Assembly (NCBI RefSeq): GCF_000430665.1
Contig: NZ_AUML01000032.1
Span: 1-64,000 of the forward strand
Source of the DNA: Aquimarina muelleri DSM 19832
GTDB taxonomy: Bacteria > Bacteroidota > Bacteroidia > Flavobacteriales > Flavobacteriaceae
Reading direction: 5' to 3'
Length of the DNA stretch: 64,000 bases
In this document: piece by piece, positions 16,418 to 26,114 of the stretch
Position numbering within the stretch: position 1 is the first letter of the stretch
Layout of the letters: each line of letters begins with the position of its first letter
Program-made: the position numbers and the translations under genes
The notes under the pieces: model-generated
Told to the model about the DNA's origin: nothing
Databases searched by the model: none
Seen by the model: the letters and a program-made list of their open reading frames with translations, nothing else

Positions 16418-18418
16418 ATGACCTTTAAAGAACAAATACTACAAGGGATTCCTGAAATATTACCAAAAAAAAGATCTTTAGATCCTAAAGTTAGTCGTGC
16501 TCCTAAACGAAAACAAATTCTTTCTACCGAAGAAAAAAAATTAGCGCTTAAAAACGCATTACGATATTTCCCTAAAGATTGGCATAAAGAACTTGCTATT
16601 GAATTTTTAGAAGAATTAAATACCTACGGACGTATCTACATGTATAGATTTATGCCAGAATATGAAATATCTGCTCGTTCTATTCATGAATATCCGTCCA
16701 AAACAAACCAAGCCGCAGGGATTATGTTAATGATCCAAAATAATTTAGATCATGCGGTAGCACAACATCCTTATGAGCTAATAACATACGGTGGTAATGG
16801 TGCTGTATTTCAAAACTGGGCACAGTATCTGTTAACTATGCAATATCTGGCAACGATGACAGACGAGCAAACTTTACACATGTACTCTGGGCACCCAATG
16901 GGATTGTTCCCATCTTCTAACGATGCTCCAAGAGTAGTAGTTACCAATGGCATGATGATTCCTAATTACTCGAAACCAGATGATTGGGAAAAATATAATG
17001 CGCTTGGAGTTACACAATATGGCCAAATGACCGCAGGTAGCTATATGTATATCGGGCCTCAAGGAATTGTACACGGTACCACTATTACCGTAATGAATGC
17101 TTTTAGAAAGACGTTAAAACCAACAGAAACCTCTGCTGGTAAAATATTTTTGACTTCTGGATTAGGAGGAATGAGCGGTGCACAGCCTAAAGCAGGAAAT
17201 ATTGCAGGATGTATCACTATTTGTGCAGAAGTAAATCCAAAAGCTGCTACAAAACGTCATGAACAAGGTTGGGTAGACGAAATTATTGATGATATTAATG
17301 ATTTAGTTACTCGTACTAAAAAAGCGATGGATCAAAAAGAAATTGTATCTATTGCCTATCAAGGTAATGTTGTGGATATCTGGGAGAAATTTTATGATGA
17401 AAATATTCATATTCAACTAGGATCTGATCAAACCTCTTTACATAATCCGTGGTCTGGTGGATATTATCCTGCTGGATTAAGCTATGACGAAGCAAATACT
17501 TTAATTAGCACAAATCCAGATGCATTTAAACAAAAAGTACAAGAATCCTTACGCCGACAAGCAGATGCTATAAATAAACATACTGCCAGAGGTACTTATT
17601 TCTTTGATTATGGTAATGCATTTTTGTTAGAAGCTTCTCGAGCTGGAGCAGATATAATGGCAAAAAATGGAATTGATTTTAAATACCCATCTTATGTGCA
17701 AGATATTTTAGGACCAATGTGTTTTGATTATGGTTTTGGTCCTTTTAGATGGGTTTGTACTTCGGGTAAACCTGAAGATTTGGATACTACAGATCAAATA
17801 GCTTTAGAGGTTATGGAGTCTATCAAAAAAGTATCTCCAAAAGAAATTCAGCAGCAAATGCAGGATAATATAACTTGGATACGAGAAGCAAAACAAAACA
17901 AATTAGTAGTTGGGTCACAAGCACGTATTTTATATGCAGATGCCGAAGGAAGAATTAAAATTGCTGAAGCTTTTAACCAAGCCATACAAACAGGAAAAAT
18001 AACGGCTCCTGTAGTTTTAGGTAGAGATCATCATGATGTAAGTGGTACGGATTCCCCATACCGGGAAACCAGTAATATTTATGATGGCAGTAAATTTACT
18101 GCAGATATGGCTATACATAATGTTATAGGAGATAGTTTTAGAGGAGCCACCTGGGTATCTATTCATAACGGAGGTGGTGTTGGCTGGGGAGAAGTAATTA
18201 ATGGTGGCTTTGGGATGCTACTAGACGGTACAGAAGAAGCCTCCAAAAAACTAGAGCGAATGTTATTTTATGATGTAAATAATGGTATTTCCAGAAGAAG
18301 TTGGGCAAGAAATGAAGAAGCTTTATTTGCAATAAAACGAGAAATGGAAAGAACCCCACAACTTAAAGTCACTTTACCAAATCTGGTAGATGATGAATTA
18401 TTAGAGAATTTTATTTAA
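16418..18418 (+). CDS. hutU: Urocanate hydratase, long form
   Basis: This enzyme adds water to urocanate to give imidazolonepropionate using tightly bound NAD. The MYSGHPMGLFPS, NYSKPDDWEKYNALGVTQYG and TSGLGGMSGAQPKA blocks and the late GWGEVINGGFGM segment are family hallmarks. At 666 residues it is about 100 longer than the well-studied Pseudomonas/Bacillus type (~555) and close to the length of the animal enzyme, with an extra N-terminal section before RIYMYRFMPEY. It is the third gene of the hut operon. Confidence 0.95.
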   Translation: MTFKEQILQGIPEILPKKRSLDPKVSRAPKRKQILSTEEKKLALKNALRYFPKDWHKELAIEFLEELNTYGRIYMYRFMPEYEISARSIHEYPSKTNQAAGIMLMIQNNLDHAVAQHPYELITYGGNGAVFQNWAQYLLTMQYLATMTDEQTLHMYSGHPMGLFPSSNDAPRVVVTNGMMIPNYSKPDDWEKYNALGVTQYGQMTAGSYMYIGPQGIVHGTTITVMNAFRKTLKPTETSAGKIFLTSGLGGMSGAQPKAGNIAGCITICAEVNPKAATKRHEQGWVDEIIDDINDLVTRTKKAMDQKEIVSIAYQGNVVDIWEKFYDENIHIQLGSDQTSLHNPWSGGYYPAGLSYDEANTLISTNPDAFKQKVQESLRRQADAINKHTARGTYFFDYGNAFLLEASRAGADIMAKNGIDFKYPSYVQDILGPMCFDYGFGPFRWVCTSGKPEDLDTTDQIALEVMESIKKVSPKEIQQQMQDNITWIREAKQNKLVVGSQARILYADAEGRIKIAEAFNQAIQTGKITAPVVLGRDHHDVSGTDSPYRETSNIYDGSKFTADMAIHNVIGDSFRGATWVSIHNGGGVGWGEVINGGFGMLLDGTEEASKKLERMLFYDVNNGISRRSWARNEEALFAIKREMERTPQLKVTLPNLVDDELLENFI

Positions 18419-18434
18419 ACTAATTTTCTACTAT

Positions 18435-19034
18435 ATGAAAGTTGAAATTATAAAATCACATACTTTAAAAAAAAATACTTGGTCAGGAGGTACTACGACT
18501 CAGTTTTTTATATACCCCCATTCTGCTGAGTATTCAAAATTAAATTTTGATTTTAGATTAAGTATGGCTACCGTTGCAATAAAAGAGTCTGTTTTTACTT
18601 CATTGCCAGGAGTATCCAGAAAGTTATTGGTGTTAGAAGGAGAGATAACTTTAGATCATGAAAACAGACACCAAAAAAAACTTGGTAGATTTGATATGGA
18701 TGAATTTGAAGGAGACTGGAAAACTTCTTCTGTCGGAAAATGTACCGACTTTAATCTAATGACTAAAGAGGAAACTACAGGAAAATTAATTGTTTTTGAC
18801 AGTAAACAAAATGAAAACATCCAATACTCTATGAAAAATAAAGAAGATTGGTTATTTATTTATAATTATTCAGGAAGCATCTCTGTAGAAGTAAATAAAA
18901 AAACACATGTTATAGATGCAGGCGATTTATTAATTATTCGCGAACGAACTAATACTTTACATATTAAACCTGTTAAAGACAGTATCTTAGTTTTTGCCGA
19001 AATAACAAAGAAACAACCTTATGAATCTATTTAA
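18435..19034 (+). CDS. hutD: HutD/Ves-family protein
   Basis: The 199-residue product has the two-lobed cupin-like HutD pattern: the opening TLKKNTWSGGTTTQFFIYP, then FDFRLSMATVAIKESVFTSLPGVSRKLLVLEGE and DMDEFEGDWKTSS. HutD proteins occur in hut operons and are thought to influence pathway control by binding a metabolite; no enzyme activity is established. It overlaps hutG by 14 bases, so translation is coupled. Confidence 0.85.
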   Translation: MKVEIIKSHTLKKNTWSGGTTTQFFIYPHSAEYSKLNFDFRLSMATVAIKESVFTSLPGVSRKLLVLEGEITLDHENRHQKKLGRFDMDEFEGDWKTSSVGKCTDFNLMTKEETTGKLIVFDSKQNENIQYSMKNKEDWLFIYNYSGSISVEVNKKTHVIDAGDLLIIRERTNTLHIKPVKDSILVFAEITKKQPYESI

Positions 19035-19824
19035 AATTAAAGAGGCTAAAGCTCCTTTGGTTCCTATCATTATTAGTATACCGCATTCTGGAACAAAATT
19101 TCCAAAAGAAATAAAAAGCCATTATAAAAAAAGAATGCAAAAACATTTAGATGATACCGATTGGTACGTACATTGGTTATATAAATTTGCCCCTTCTCTG
19201 GGAATTACAGTTATAAAAGCTAACCTAAGCAGATGGATTATTGATCTTAATAGAGATCCTGAAAGTGTTCCTTTGTATACAGATAATAGGCTTATTACCA
19301 ACAATACTCCAACTACCGATTTTTATGGTAACAAAATCTATATTTCTAAAGAATTCGAGCCTAATCAAAATGAAATTAATCGAAGACTAGAAACCTATTA
19401 TTGGCCATACTATAAGCAAATCGAAGATTTATTAGAAAAACGAAAAAAGCAATTCGGAAAAGTACTATTATGGGATGCACACTCTATCCGTCATAAGGTA
19501 AGTACTATCCAAAAAGATCCTTTTCCTGATATGATTTTAGGAAATAATGATGAAAAAACAGCACATCCAGATGTAATAAAATCGGCATTAAACGGATTAA
19601 AATCAGGAGAATTTGCTATAAATCATAATTCCCCTTTTAAAGGGGGACATATCACCCGTTACTTTGGTAAACCTGAAGATGATATTCACTCTCTACAACT
19701 CGAGATGAACAAAATTCTGTATATGGATGATAATGAAATTACTTATAATAAAGATCGAGCAAAAAAGGTACAGAAAGTATTACAAAATACTATGGGCAAT
19801 TTAATTGAAACTCTAAAAAAATAG
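19021..19824 (+). CDS. hutG: N-formylglutamate amidohydrolase
   Basis: This zinc hydrolase releases formate from N-formyl-L-glutamate to give glutamate, the last step of the HutF branch. The motifs are IISIPHSGTKFP (metal His), the DDTDWYVHWLY block, LSRWIIDLNRDPES, LLWDAHSI and GGHITRYFG. The length of 267 residues is normal. It should not be confused with the unrelated arginase-like formiminoglutamase that is also named HutG. The start overlaps the hutD end. Confidence 0.92.
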   Translation: MNLFKIKEAKAPLVPIIISIPHSGTKFPKEIKSHYKKRMQKHLDDTDWYVHWLYKFAPSLGITVIKANLSRWIIDLNRDPESVPLYTDNRLITNNTPTTDFYGNKIYISKEFEPNQNEINRRLETYYWPYYKQIEDLLEKRKKQFGKVLLWDAHSIRHKVSTIQKDPFPDMILGNNDEKTAHPDVIKSALNGLKSGEFAINHNSPFKGGHITRYFGKPEDDIHSLQLEMNKILYMDDNEITYNKDRAKKVQKVLQNTMGNLIETLKK

Positions 19825-19927
19825 TAAAAGAGGTACAAAAAATAAAAAAGTTGGAATACTAAAAATTGAAGATAGTACTTTTATTTCCTAAATTCTCATG
19901 GACTCAAAATCTTACAGATTAAAACAA

Positions 19928-21307
19928 ATGAAAACATACCATTTTAACGGAATATTACAAAATACAGGTTGGCTACAAAACACAACAGTAACGGTAAACA
20001 AAGAAGGTATTATAACTAATATTTCATCCTTTGATCCAAATACCATATCCAATGATCTAGTTAAAGGATTTGCTATTCCAGGATTTCAAAATGCACATTC
20101 TCATGCTTTTCAATATGCAATGGCTGGTTTAGCAGAAAGACATGAAGGCACCAGTAATCCTGATGATTTTTGGGGATGGAGAGAAGCAATGTATCAACTT
20201 GCATTACGTATGAATCCAGAACAAATGGAAGCTATTGCAACTATGCTATATGCAGAAATGGCACGCCATGGATATACTAATGTTGCAGAATTTCATTATG
20301 TACATCACGATAAAAACGGAAAACCATATACTAACCTTGCAGAAATGGGCAGTAGCTTGATCTCTGCGGCAAAAACAGTAGGTATTGGCATTACCTTAAT
20401 TCCGATTTTTTATCAAAAAGGTGGTTTTGGACAAGCCCCTAATGACAGGCAAAGAAGATTTATTTCTCCAACAATAGATAGCTATTTAAAATTATTAGAT
20501 GCTAGTAAAGAGGCATGTAAGTATTATGAACACGCAAATATTGCTATAGGAATTCACTCTATGCGAGGAGTTGAACCTATGGATATCGCAAAAATAGCAC
20601 AGTCTGGGCCACAAGATATACCTTTTCATATTCATGTTTCAGAGCAAATTAAAGAAATCGAAGACTCTATAAAATATCTAAATAAACGTCCGGTAGAATG
20701 GTTACTGGACACTATAGAAATGAATGATAGATTTCATTTAGTACATGCAACACATTTAACAGATAAGGAGATAGAAGGAATCGCTAAAAGCAAAGCTAAT
20801 GTAGTACTTTGTCCCAGTACCGAAGGTAATTTAGGGGATGGCTTATTTCCTTTACAGAAATATCAAGAAAAAGGTGGTAAATGGAGCATTGGAACAGATA
20901 GTCATATTGGTCTTAACCCTTTAGAAGAATTAAGACTTTTAGACTATGGACAACGATTAATATCTCATAAAAGAAATACATACTCCTCTACTAACCAAGG
21001 AGATTCTGGAATGTATGCTTTAGAAATGGCAACCATAAGCGGTAGAAAAGCAATGAATAATTTTAATTCTACATTTTTTAAAGTTGGCGAACCTCTAAAT
21101 GCTTCAGTATTTGATAGCTCATCTGCTTTAATATCTACTGCTTCTATTAAAAATTTATCTTCTACAATAGTATATGCAGGTGATTCATCTATGCAATTAA
21201 AAACAATGGCTTATGGTGAAGAAATTGTAACATTAGGAAAACATAGTTCTTACCAAATTATTAAGGAGAATTTTATAAAAACAATGAAGCAACTAAAAAG
21301 CAGATAA
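19928..21307 (+). CDS. hutF: Formimidoylglutamate deiminase
   Basis: HutF deiminates N-formimino-glutamate to N-formylglutamate and ammonia, feeding HutG. It is an amidohydrolase: the metal HxH appears as FQNAHSHAFQYAMAGLAERH, followed by FWGWREAMY, GIGITLIPIFYQKGG, HIHVSEQIKEIED, the LVHATHLTDKE His and SIGTDSHIGLNPLEELR. I prefer the ATG at 19928, which begins at the first beta strand, over one 30 bases earlier. Together with HutG it shows the five-step pathway. It is the last gene of the operon. Confidence 0.92.
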   Translation: MKTYHFNGILQNTGWLQNTTVTVNKEGIITNISSFDPNTISNDLVKGFAIPGFQNAHSHAFQYAMAGLAERHEGTSNPDDFWGWREAMYQLALRMNPEQMEAIATMLYAEMARHGYTNVAEFHYVHHDKNGKPYTNLAEMGSSLISAAKTVGIGITLIPIFYQKGGFGQAPNDRQRRFISPTIDSYLKLLDASKEACKYYEHANIAIGIHSMRGVEPMDIAKIAQSGPQDIPFHIHVSEQIKEIEDSIKYLNKRPVEWLLDTIEMNDRFHLVHATHLTDKEIEGIAKSKANVVLCPSTEGNLGDGLFPLQKYQEKGGKWSIGTDSHIGLNPLEELRLLDYGQRLISHKRNTYSSTNQGDSGMYALEMATISGRKAMNNFNSTFFKVGEPLNASVFDSSSALISTASIKNLSSTIVYAGDSSMQLKTMAYGEEIVTLGKHSSYQIIKENFIKTMKQLKSR

Positions 21308-21512
21308 ATTTTAAAATTATCTCTATCCAATCTAAAATATCAGTTTTTAGAAATCTTGATTGAAACTTTTTCATTTTTTATTCTAAATTGCGGCTATATA
21401 TAAGGCTAAATAATCCTTTTTTAAGAGCCTATATAAACCGTAATAATGTCATTTACAATACATGTAAATAAGTTTCAAAAGAATAAAGATATAGAGTATA
21501 AGATACAAACAA

Positions 21513-21989
21513 ATGAAAACTGCCACTATAAAAGAAATAAAAACAGAATTAAATACTTGCTCACATCAAGAACTAATAGAATTATGTCTTCAATTATCTA
21601 GATTTAAAAAAGAAAATAAAGAACTGATTACCTATATATTGTTTGAATCTACAAACGAAAACGAGTATATTATTCAAATAAAAACAGAAATTGATGAACA
21701 ATTTAATATGATTAACACGTCTACTTATTATTTTATAAAAAAGAGTGTTCGAAAAATTTTACGAAACGTAAAAAAGCATATTAGGTACTCCAAAAATAAA
21801 GAAACTGAAGTAGAGTTATTACTTCATTTTTGTGGTAAATTAAAACACATTACCCCTTCAATCCAAAATAACATTGTTTTAAAAAACATGTATCATCGAG
21901 AGATAATGTCTATTCAAAAAAAAGTGCAGGTACTGCATGAAGATTTACAGTATGATTATACTATAAAAATAAAAGAATTACTGATATAA
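21513..21989 (+). CDS. Helical protein of unknown function
   Basis: The 158-residue product is rich in Lys/Glu/Leu and predicted all-helical (IKEIKTELNTCSHQELIELCLQLSRFKKENKELITYILF). No domain is recognised, though similar proteins appear widespread in Flavobacteriia. It has no signal peptide or membrane segment and is probably a conserved cytoplasmic protein. Spacing on both sides suggests its own transcript. Confidence 0.55.
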   Translation: MKTATIKEIKTELNTCSHQELIELCLQLSRFKKENKELITYILFESTNENEYIIQIKTEIDEQFNMINTSTYYFIKKSVRKILRNVKKHIRYSKNKETEVELLLHFCGKLKHITPSIQNNIVLKNMYHREIMSIQKKVQVLHEDLQYDYTIKIKELLI

Positions 21990-22063
21990 TGCTTCCCTTC
22001 TTAAATTTGAACCATCATATCCTTAATTTCTTAATAAAAAAATATATAATATTTTTTAAAACA

Positions 22064-22092
22064 TTGATTGGCAAATTATTTTTATATTTTTG
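22064..22092 (+). promoter_or_regulatory. Candidate Bacteroidota promoter of the cold-shock gene
   Basis: TTG (22064-22066) is followed after 18 bases by TATTTTTG (22085-22092), matching the -33 TTTG / -7 TAnnTTTG pattern. It would leave a leader of about 110 bases, which fits the long leaders of cold-shock mRNAs. Confidence 0.45.
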
Positions 22093-22209
22093 TTTACAAT
22101 AAACATATAAAATATGTGTTTATTTAAATATGTAAAAAACACCTTGATGATGATCATTTAGATATTTGGCATTATCTTTGATTTTTATTAACTAATTTAA
22201 ATTTTAACA

Positions 22210-22401
22210 ATGAACAAAGGAACAGTAAAATTTTTCAACGATGCCAAAGGGTTTGGGTTCATCACCGAAGAAGATTCTAACAAAGAACATTTTGTACACA
22301 TTTCTGGTTTAATCGATGAAATTCGAGAAGGAGATGCTGTAGAATTTGACTTACAAGAAGGTAAAAAAGGATTAAATGCAGTAAATGTAAAAGTAATTTA
22401 A
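22210..22401 (+). CDS. cspA: Cold-shock domain protein
   Basis: The 63-residue nucleic-acid chaperone has the RNP1 motif KGFGFI and the RNP2-like HFVHIS, and the ending GLNAVNVKVI. It is a typical bacterial Csp that melts mRNA structure in the cold. It is monocistronic, with a likely long leader and a strong terminator. The gene name is generic; paralogues may exist elsewhere. Confidence 0.92.
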   Translation: MNKGTVKFFNDAKGFGFITEEDSNKEHFVHISGLIDEIREGDAVEFDLQEGKKGLNAVNVKVI

Positions 22402-22783
22402 TATATACTACTTAATTTTTTTAAAACAAAAACCTGTCAAAATATGACAGGTTTTTTTATACTATTTTTAAGAAAAAAGCAGAAATAATAGAAATTTAAT
22501 TGTTTTAAAATCAGTTTTTTACCTATAATCTTTTAAAAACAACATAATTTTTTACTAGAATTTATTATATATCCAAAAATTAAAACCCCTCATATCTTAG
22601 CATAACCCATTTTATTACTGAATTTAAGTTCGAAATTTTCATAAAAAAATATTTTTTTATGAATTTACACAACAAAAATTTAACAATTGTTCGTAGATTT
22701 AAGGGACTATAAAAAAACATATATTATACAATGAGGTTAATAAAATAAATTAAAACATCATTTTTGATGCGGTATTATACTCT
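22402..22783. other. Gene-free interval upstream of the histidine kinase
   Basis: This 382-base interval contains the csp terminator (22431-22458) and AT-rich sequence. I see no gene and no convincing promoter box. Confidence 0.4.
22431..22458 (+). terminator. Intrinsic terminator of the cold-shock gene
   Basis: AACCTGTCA pairs with TGACAGGTT around an AAATA loop, followed by seven T. It lies 30 bases past the stop. Confidence 0.9.
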
Positions 22784-24682
22784 ATGGATACACTAAATTT
22801 TTATCAAATATTAATTTTTCTATTTCAAGGATTTGTTGTTGCTTTTCTTATTCTACTACTTTTTCGTTTACGAACAATCATAGGCTTAGGACTACTTTTC
22901 ACATCTTTAGGGTTATTTCAGTTCATTCAAGTTTTTATGGCTAGCGCTCTATATTTTGAAATATCAGATGTTATAACAATCTCTCCTGGCTCCTCTGTTT
23001 TATTTTCTGCTACGTTATTTGCTATATTATTGATTTATATTAAAGAAGATGCTACCACTGCCAGAAAATTGATATATGCTCTAGTTATTGCTAATGTAGT
23101 ATTATGTTTTCTCTTACTTTCCTTTAGAATGAACATAGAAGGTGCCTACAATTATAATCCATTTGATGTTTCTACAGAATTCTTTTACACCAATATGTTT
23201 GTATTAATAGTCGGCACTTGTGTACTTTACCTTGATGCTTTATTGATTATTTTTTTATATGAATATATATCCAAATACACTTCAAATCTCTTCTTAAGAG
23301 TATTATTTACTATGATACTTGTTTTAAGTTTTGATTCTGTTTTTTTTACATTAGGTTCCTTTTGGTATTTTAAAGACATACAAAAAATTATAATATCAGG
23401 TTTGGTGTCTAAAAACATTATGGCATTAGTTTACAGTATTTTATTTACTGTTTATTTAAAATATTTTGAAAAAGAAGATGACCAATTAAATTACATTAAT
23501 TTTAAAGACATTTTTCATTCTCTTACTTATAAACAGAAATTTCAAGTAGCCGAAAAAGCAGTACAACTTACCGAAAATAGATATCATGTCTTAACAGATC
23601 TAGTTCCTGTGGGTATTTTTATGACTAGTAGTGAAGGAAAAACTACATTTGTAAACCCAAAATGGTGCGAAATTTCGGGGTTATCAAATGAGGATGCTTT
23701 AATAAATGGATGGTTAAAAGCAGTGCATCCTGAGGACAGAAAAAAACTAAAGCAAGGATGGTATACTAGTGCTGATAAAAGAGAAACCTATGATGTAGAA
23801 TACAGATTTCTTAAATCTGATGATTCTATAACTTGGGTTTTAGGAAGGGTAATTCCAGAATATAATGAAAAACAAAAAATTATAGGTTATGTAGGTACTA
23901 TTACAGATATTACAGACATCAAATTATACGAGGAAGAATTGAATCGTTTAAAAGAAAAAGCTGAAGAAAGTGATCGTCTTAAGTCTGCTTTTCTTGCAAA
24001 TATGAGTCATGAAATCCGAACTCCAATGAATGGTATAATGGGATTAGCAGAGCTTTTGGATGAGCCAAAACTTACTGGTGATGAACAACAATTATATCTG
24101 GATTTAATTAAAGAAAGTGGAGCAAGAATGCTTAACATTATTAGAGATATTATTGATATTTCCCGAATAGCTGCAGATCAGGTAACGGTAGACATACAAG
24201 AAATTAACATTAATGAGCAGACCGATTATTTATTTAATTTTTTCAAACCTCAGACAGATAAAAAAGGTATTGTATTGTTATTATCTAATGGTCTTTCTTC
24301 TAAAGATGCAACATTAAACACAGATAAAGAAAAGCTAACAACTATTCTTACTAATCTAATAAAAAATGCTATAAAATATACCCATGAAGGTGGTATAGAG
24401 TTTGGCTATCAAAAAGAAGATAATGTATTACTATTTTACGTAAAAGATACTGGAATGGGAATTGCCGAAGATAGACAGAAAGCTATTTTTGAACGATTTG
24501 TACAAGCAGAAGAGGATCGTTATGCACTAGAAGGTGCTGGTATTGGATTATCTATAGCAAAAGCATATGTAGAAATGTTAGGTGGTAAAATTTGGTTAGA
24601 GAGTAAAAAAGAAAAAGGCTCTACTTTTTACTTTACTATTCCTTTTCTTAAAAAACAGAATATAATCACAAATAAAGAGTAG
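22784..24682 (+). CDS. Membrane PAS-domain sensor histidine kinase
   Basis: The 632-residue product has about seven N-terminal membrane helices (residues ~5-225), a coiled linker, a PAS domain (about 265-390: VPVGIFMTSSEGKTTFVNPKWCEISG, ending GYVGTITDITD), a HisKA dimerisation helix with phospho-acceptor H409 in FLANMSHEIRTPMNG, and an HATPase domain (TNLIKNAIKYTHEGG, KDTGMGIAEDRQKAIFERF, GAGIGLSIAKAYVEMLGG). No receiver domain is attached and no response-regulator gene is adjacent, so it is an orphan kinase. The signal is unknown; a 7TM module of this kind is a common sensor in Bacteroidota. Confidence 0.9.
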   Translation: MDTLNFYQILIFLFQGFVVAFLILLLFRLRTIIGLGLLFTSLGLFQFIQVFMASALYFEISDVITISPGSSVLFSATLFAILLIYIKEDATTARKLIYALVIANVVLCFLLLSFRMNIEGAYNYNPFDVSTEFFYTNMFVLIVGTCVLYLDALLIIFLYEYISKYTSNLFLRVLFTMILVLSFDSVFFTLGSFWYFKDIQKIIISGLVSKNIMALVYSILFTVYLKYFEKEDDQLNYINFKDIFHSLTYKQKFQVAEKAVQLTENRYHVLTDLVPVGIFMTSSEGKTTFVNPKWCEISGLSNEDALINGWLKAVHPEDRKKLKQGWYTSADKRETYDVEYRFLKSDDSITWVLGRVIPEYNEKQKIIGYVGTITDITDIKLYEEELNRLKEKAEESDRLKSAFLANMSHEIRTPMNGIMGLAELLDEPKLTGDEQQLYLDLIKESGARMLNIIRDIIDISRIAADQVTVDIQEININEQTDYLFNFFKPQTDKKGIVLLLSNGLSSKDATLNTDKEKLTTILTNLIKNAIKYTHEGGIEFGYQKEDNVLLFYVKDTGMGIAEDRQKAIFERFVQAEEDRYALEGAGIGLSIAKAYVEMLGGKIWLESKKEKGSTFYFTIPFLKKQNIITNKE

Positions 24683-24701
24683 ATAAAAACTTCGTAGCAT
24701 A

Positions 24702-24740
24702 ACAAAAATCCCTTTTTTTAAATAAAAAAGGGATTTTTGT
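24702..24740. terminator. Bidirectional terminator between the kinase gene and murA
   Basis: ACAAAAATCCCTTTTTT pairs with AAAAAAGGGATTTTTGT around a short TAAAT loop. It serves both convergent genes. Confidence 0.85.
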
Positions 24741-24762
24741 TGTTCAAAATAAAAAATATCTC

Positions 24763-26076
24763 TTATTCTATTCTTATAATTTTCGCTCCAATTGCTCTTA
24801 AACGTTCGTCTATGTTTTCATATCCACGATCTATTTGCTCTATGTTATGTATTGTAGATGTTCCTTTTGCACTTAATGCAGCTATCAATAAAGAAATTCC
24901 GGCTCTAATATCTGGAGAGACCATTGTTGTAGCTTTTAATTTAGATTGAAAATCATGACCTATTATAGTTGCTCTATGCGGATCACACAAAATAATCTTT
25001 GCTCCCATATCAATTAATTTATCCACAAAAAACAATCGACTTTCGAACATTTTTTGATGCACCATAACTTCTCCTTTAGCTTGTGTTGCCACTACCAATA
25101 CTATACTAAGTAAATCTGGCGTAAAACCAGGCCATGGAGCATCCGATATTGTCATAAAGGAACCATCAATATAGCTTTCTATTTGATATCCATTTTTATG
25201 AGCAGGAATATATATATCATCTCCTTTTTTTTCTAAAGTAATCCCTAATTTTCTAAAGGTATTAGGTATTAGCCCAAGGTTTTCCCAACTTACATTCTTA
25301 ATAGTAATCTCGCTTTTGGTCATAGCAGCCAATCCAATCCAAGATCCTATTTCAATCATATCTGGCAATATCTCATGCTCACACCCTCTTAGTTCTGTTA
25401 CACCTTCAATTACTAATAAATTAGATCCTACTCCAGTTATCTTTGCTCCCATACAATTGAGCATCTTACATAACTGTTGTAAATAAGGTTCACAAGCAGC
25501 ATTATAGATAGTCGTAGTTCCTTTAGCCAAAACTGCAGCCATTACAATATTTGCTGTACCAGTAACAGATGCTTCGTCAAGTAACATATAAGTTCCTGTT
25601 AGGCCTTCTGGAGCTTCAACACCATAAAAACGTTCTTCTTTATTGTATCTAAATTTTGCTCCAAGATTTATGAAACCTTCAAAATGAGTATCTAAACGTC
25701 TTCTCCCTATTTTATCGCCTCCTGGTCTTGGAATATATCCTTTTCCAAATCTTGCTAAAAGAGGACCTACAATCATTATAGAACCTCGAAGTCCGCTTCC
25801 TTCTTTTTTAAATTGTTCGCCCTCTAGGTATTTCAAGTTAAGCTGATCGCTCTTAAATGAATATTTTCCTTTACCAAGTTTCTGAATCTTGACTCCTAGA
25901 TTGCTAAGAATATCGATTAATTTATTTACATCTCTAATATCTGGTATGTTAGAGATTATAACTTCTTCTGGAGTTAATAATACTGCACAAAGAATCTGCA
26001 GGGCTTCATTTTTAGCTCCTTGAGGTGTAATTTCACCTTTAAGCTGATGCCCTCCTTCTATCTGAAAAGTACCCAT
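24763..26076 (-). CDS. murA: UDP-N-acetylglucosamine 1-carboxyvinyltransferase (MurA), Asp variant
   Basis: MurA transfers enolpyruvate from PEP to UDP-GlcNAc, the first committed step of peptidoglycan synthesis. The substrate-binding loop reads PRPGGDKIGRRRLDTH, so the fosfomycin-target Cys (Cys115 in E. coli) is Asp (D121) here. The N-terminal GAKNEALQILCAVL and the C-terminal DIRAGISLLIAALSAKG are standard, and 437 residues is normal for Bacteroidota. The Asp variant is known from naturally fosfomycin-insensitive MurA of Mycobacterium and Chlamydia. The gene follows DUF4290 with a 38-base gap, a common Bacteroidota order. Confidence 0.95.
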   Translation of the reverse strand: MGTFQIEGGHQLKGEITPQGAKNEALQILCAVLLTPEEVIISNIPDIRDVNKLIDILSNLGVKIQKLGKGKYSFKSDQLNLKYLEGEQFKKEGSGLRGSIMIVGPLLARFGKGYIPRPGGDKIGRRRLDTHFEGFINLGAKFRYNKEERFYGVEAPEGLTGTYMLLDEASVTGTANIVMAAVLAKGTTTIYNAACEPYLQQLCKMLNCMGAKITGVGSNLLVIEGVTELRGCEHEILPDMIEIGSWIGLAAMTKSEITIKNVSWENLGLIPNTFRKLGITLEKKGDDIYIPAHKNGYQIESYIDGSFMTISDAPWPGFTPDLLSIVLVVATQAKGEVMVHQKMFESRLFFVDKLIDMGAKIILCDPHRATIIGHDFQSKLKATTMVSPDIRAGISLLIAALSAKGTSTIHNIEQIDRGYENIDERLRAIGAKIIRIE

Positions 26077-26114
26077 GTAATCGTAAGTAATTATTAGTTA
26101 ATTTAGATTGGAGT

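Noticed and set aside
24737-24949. Plus-strand frame opposite the end of murA
   Set aside because: Lies within the clearly coding murA gene on the other strand.
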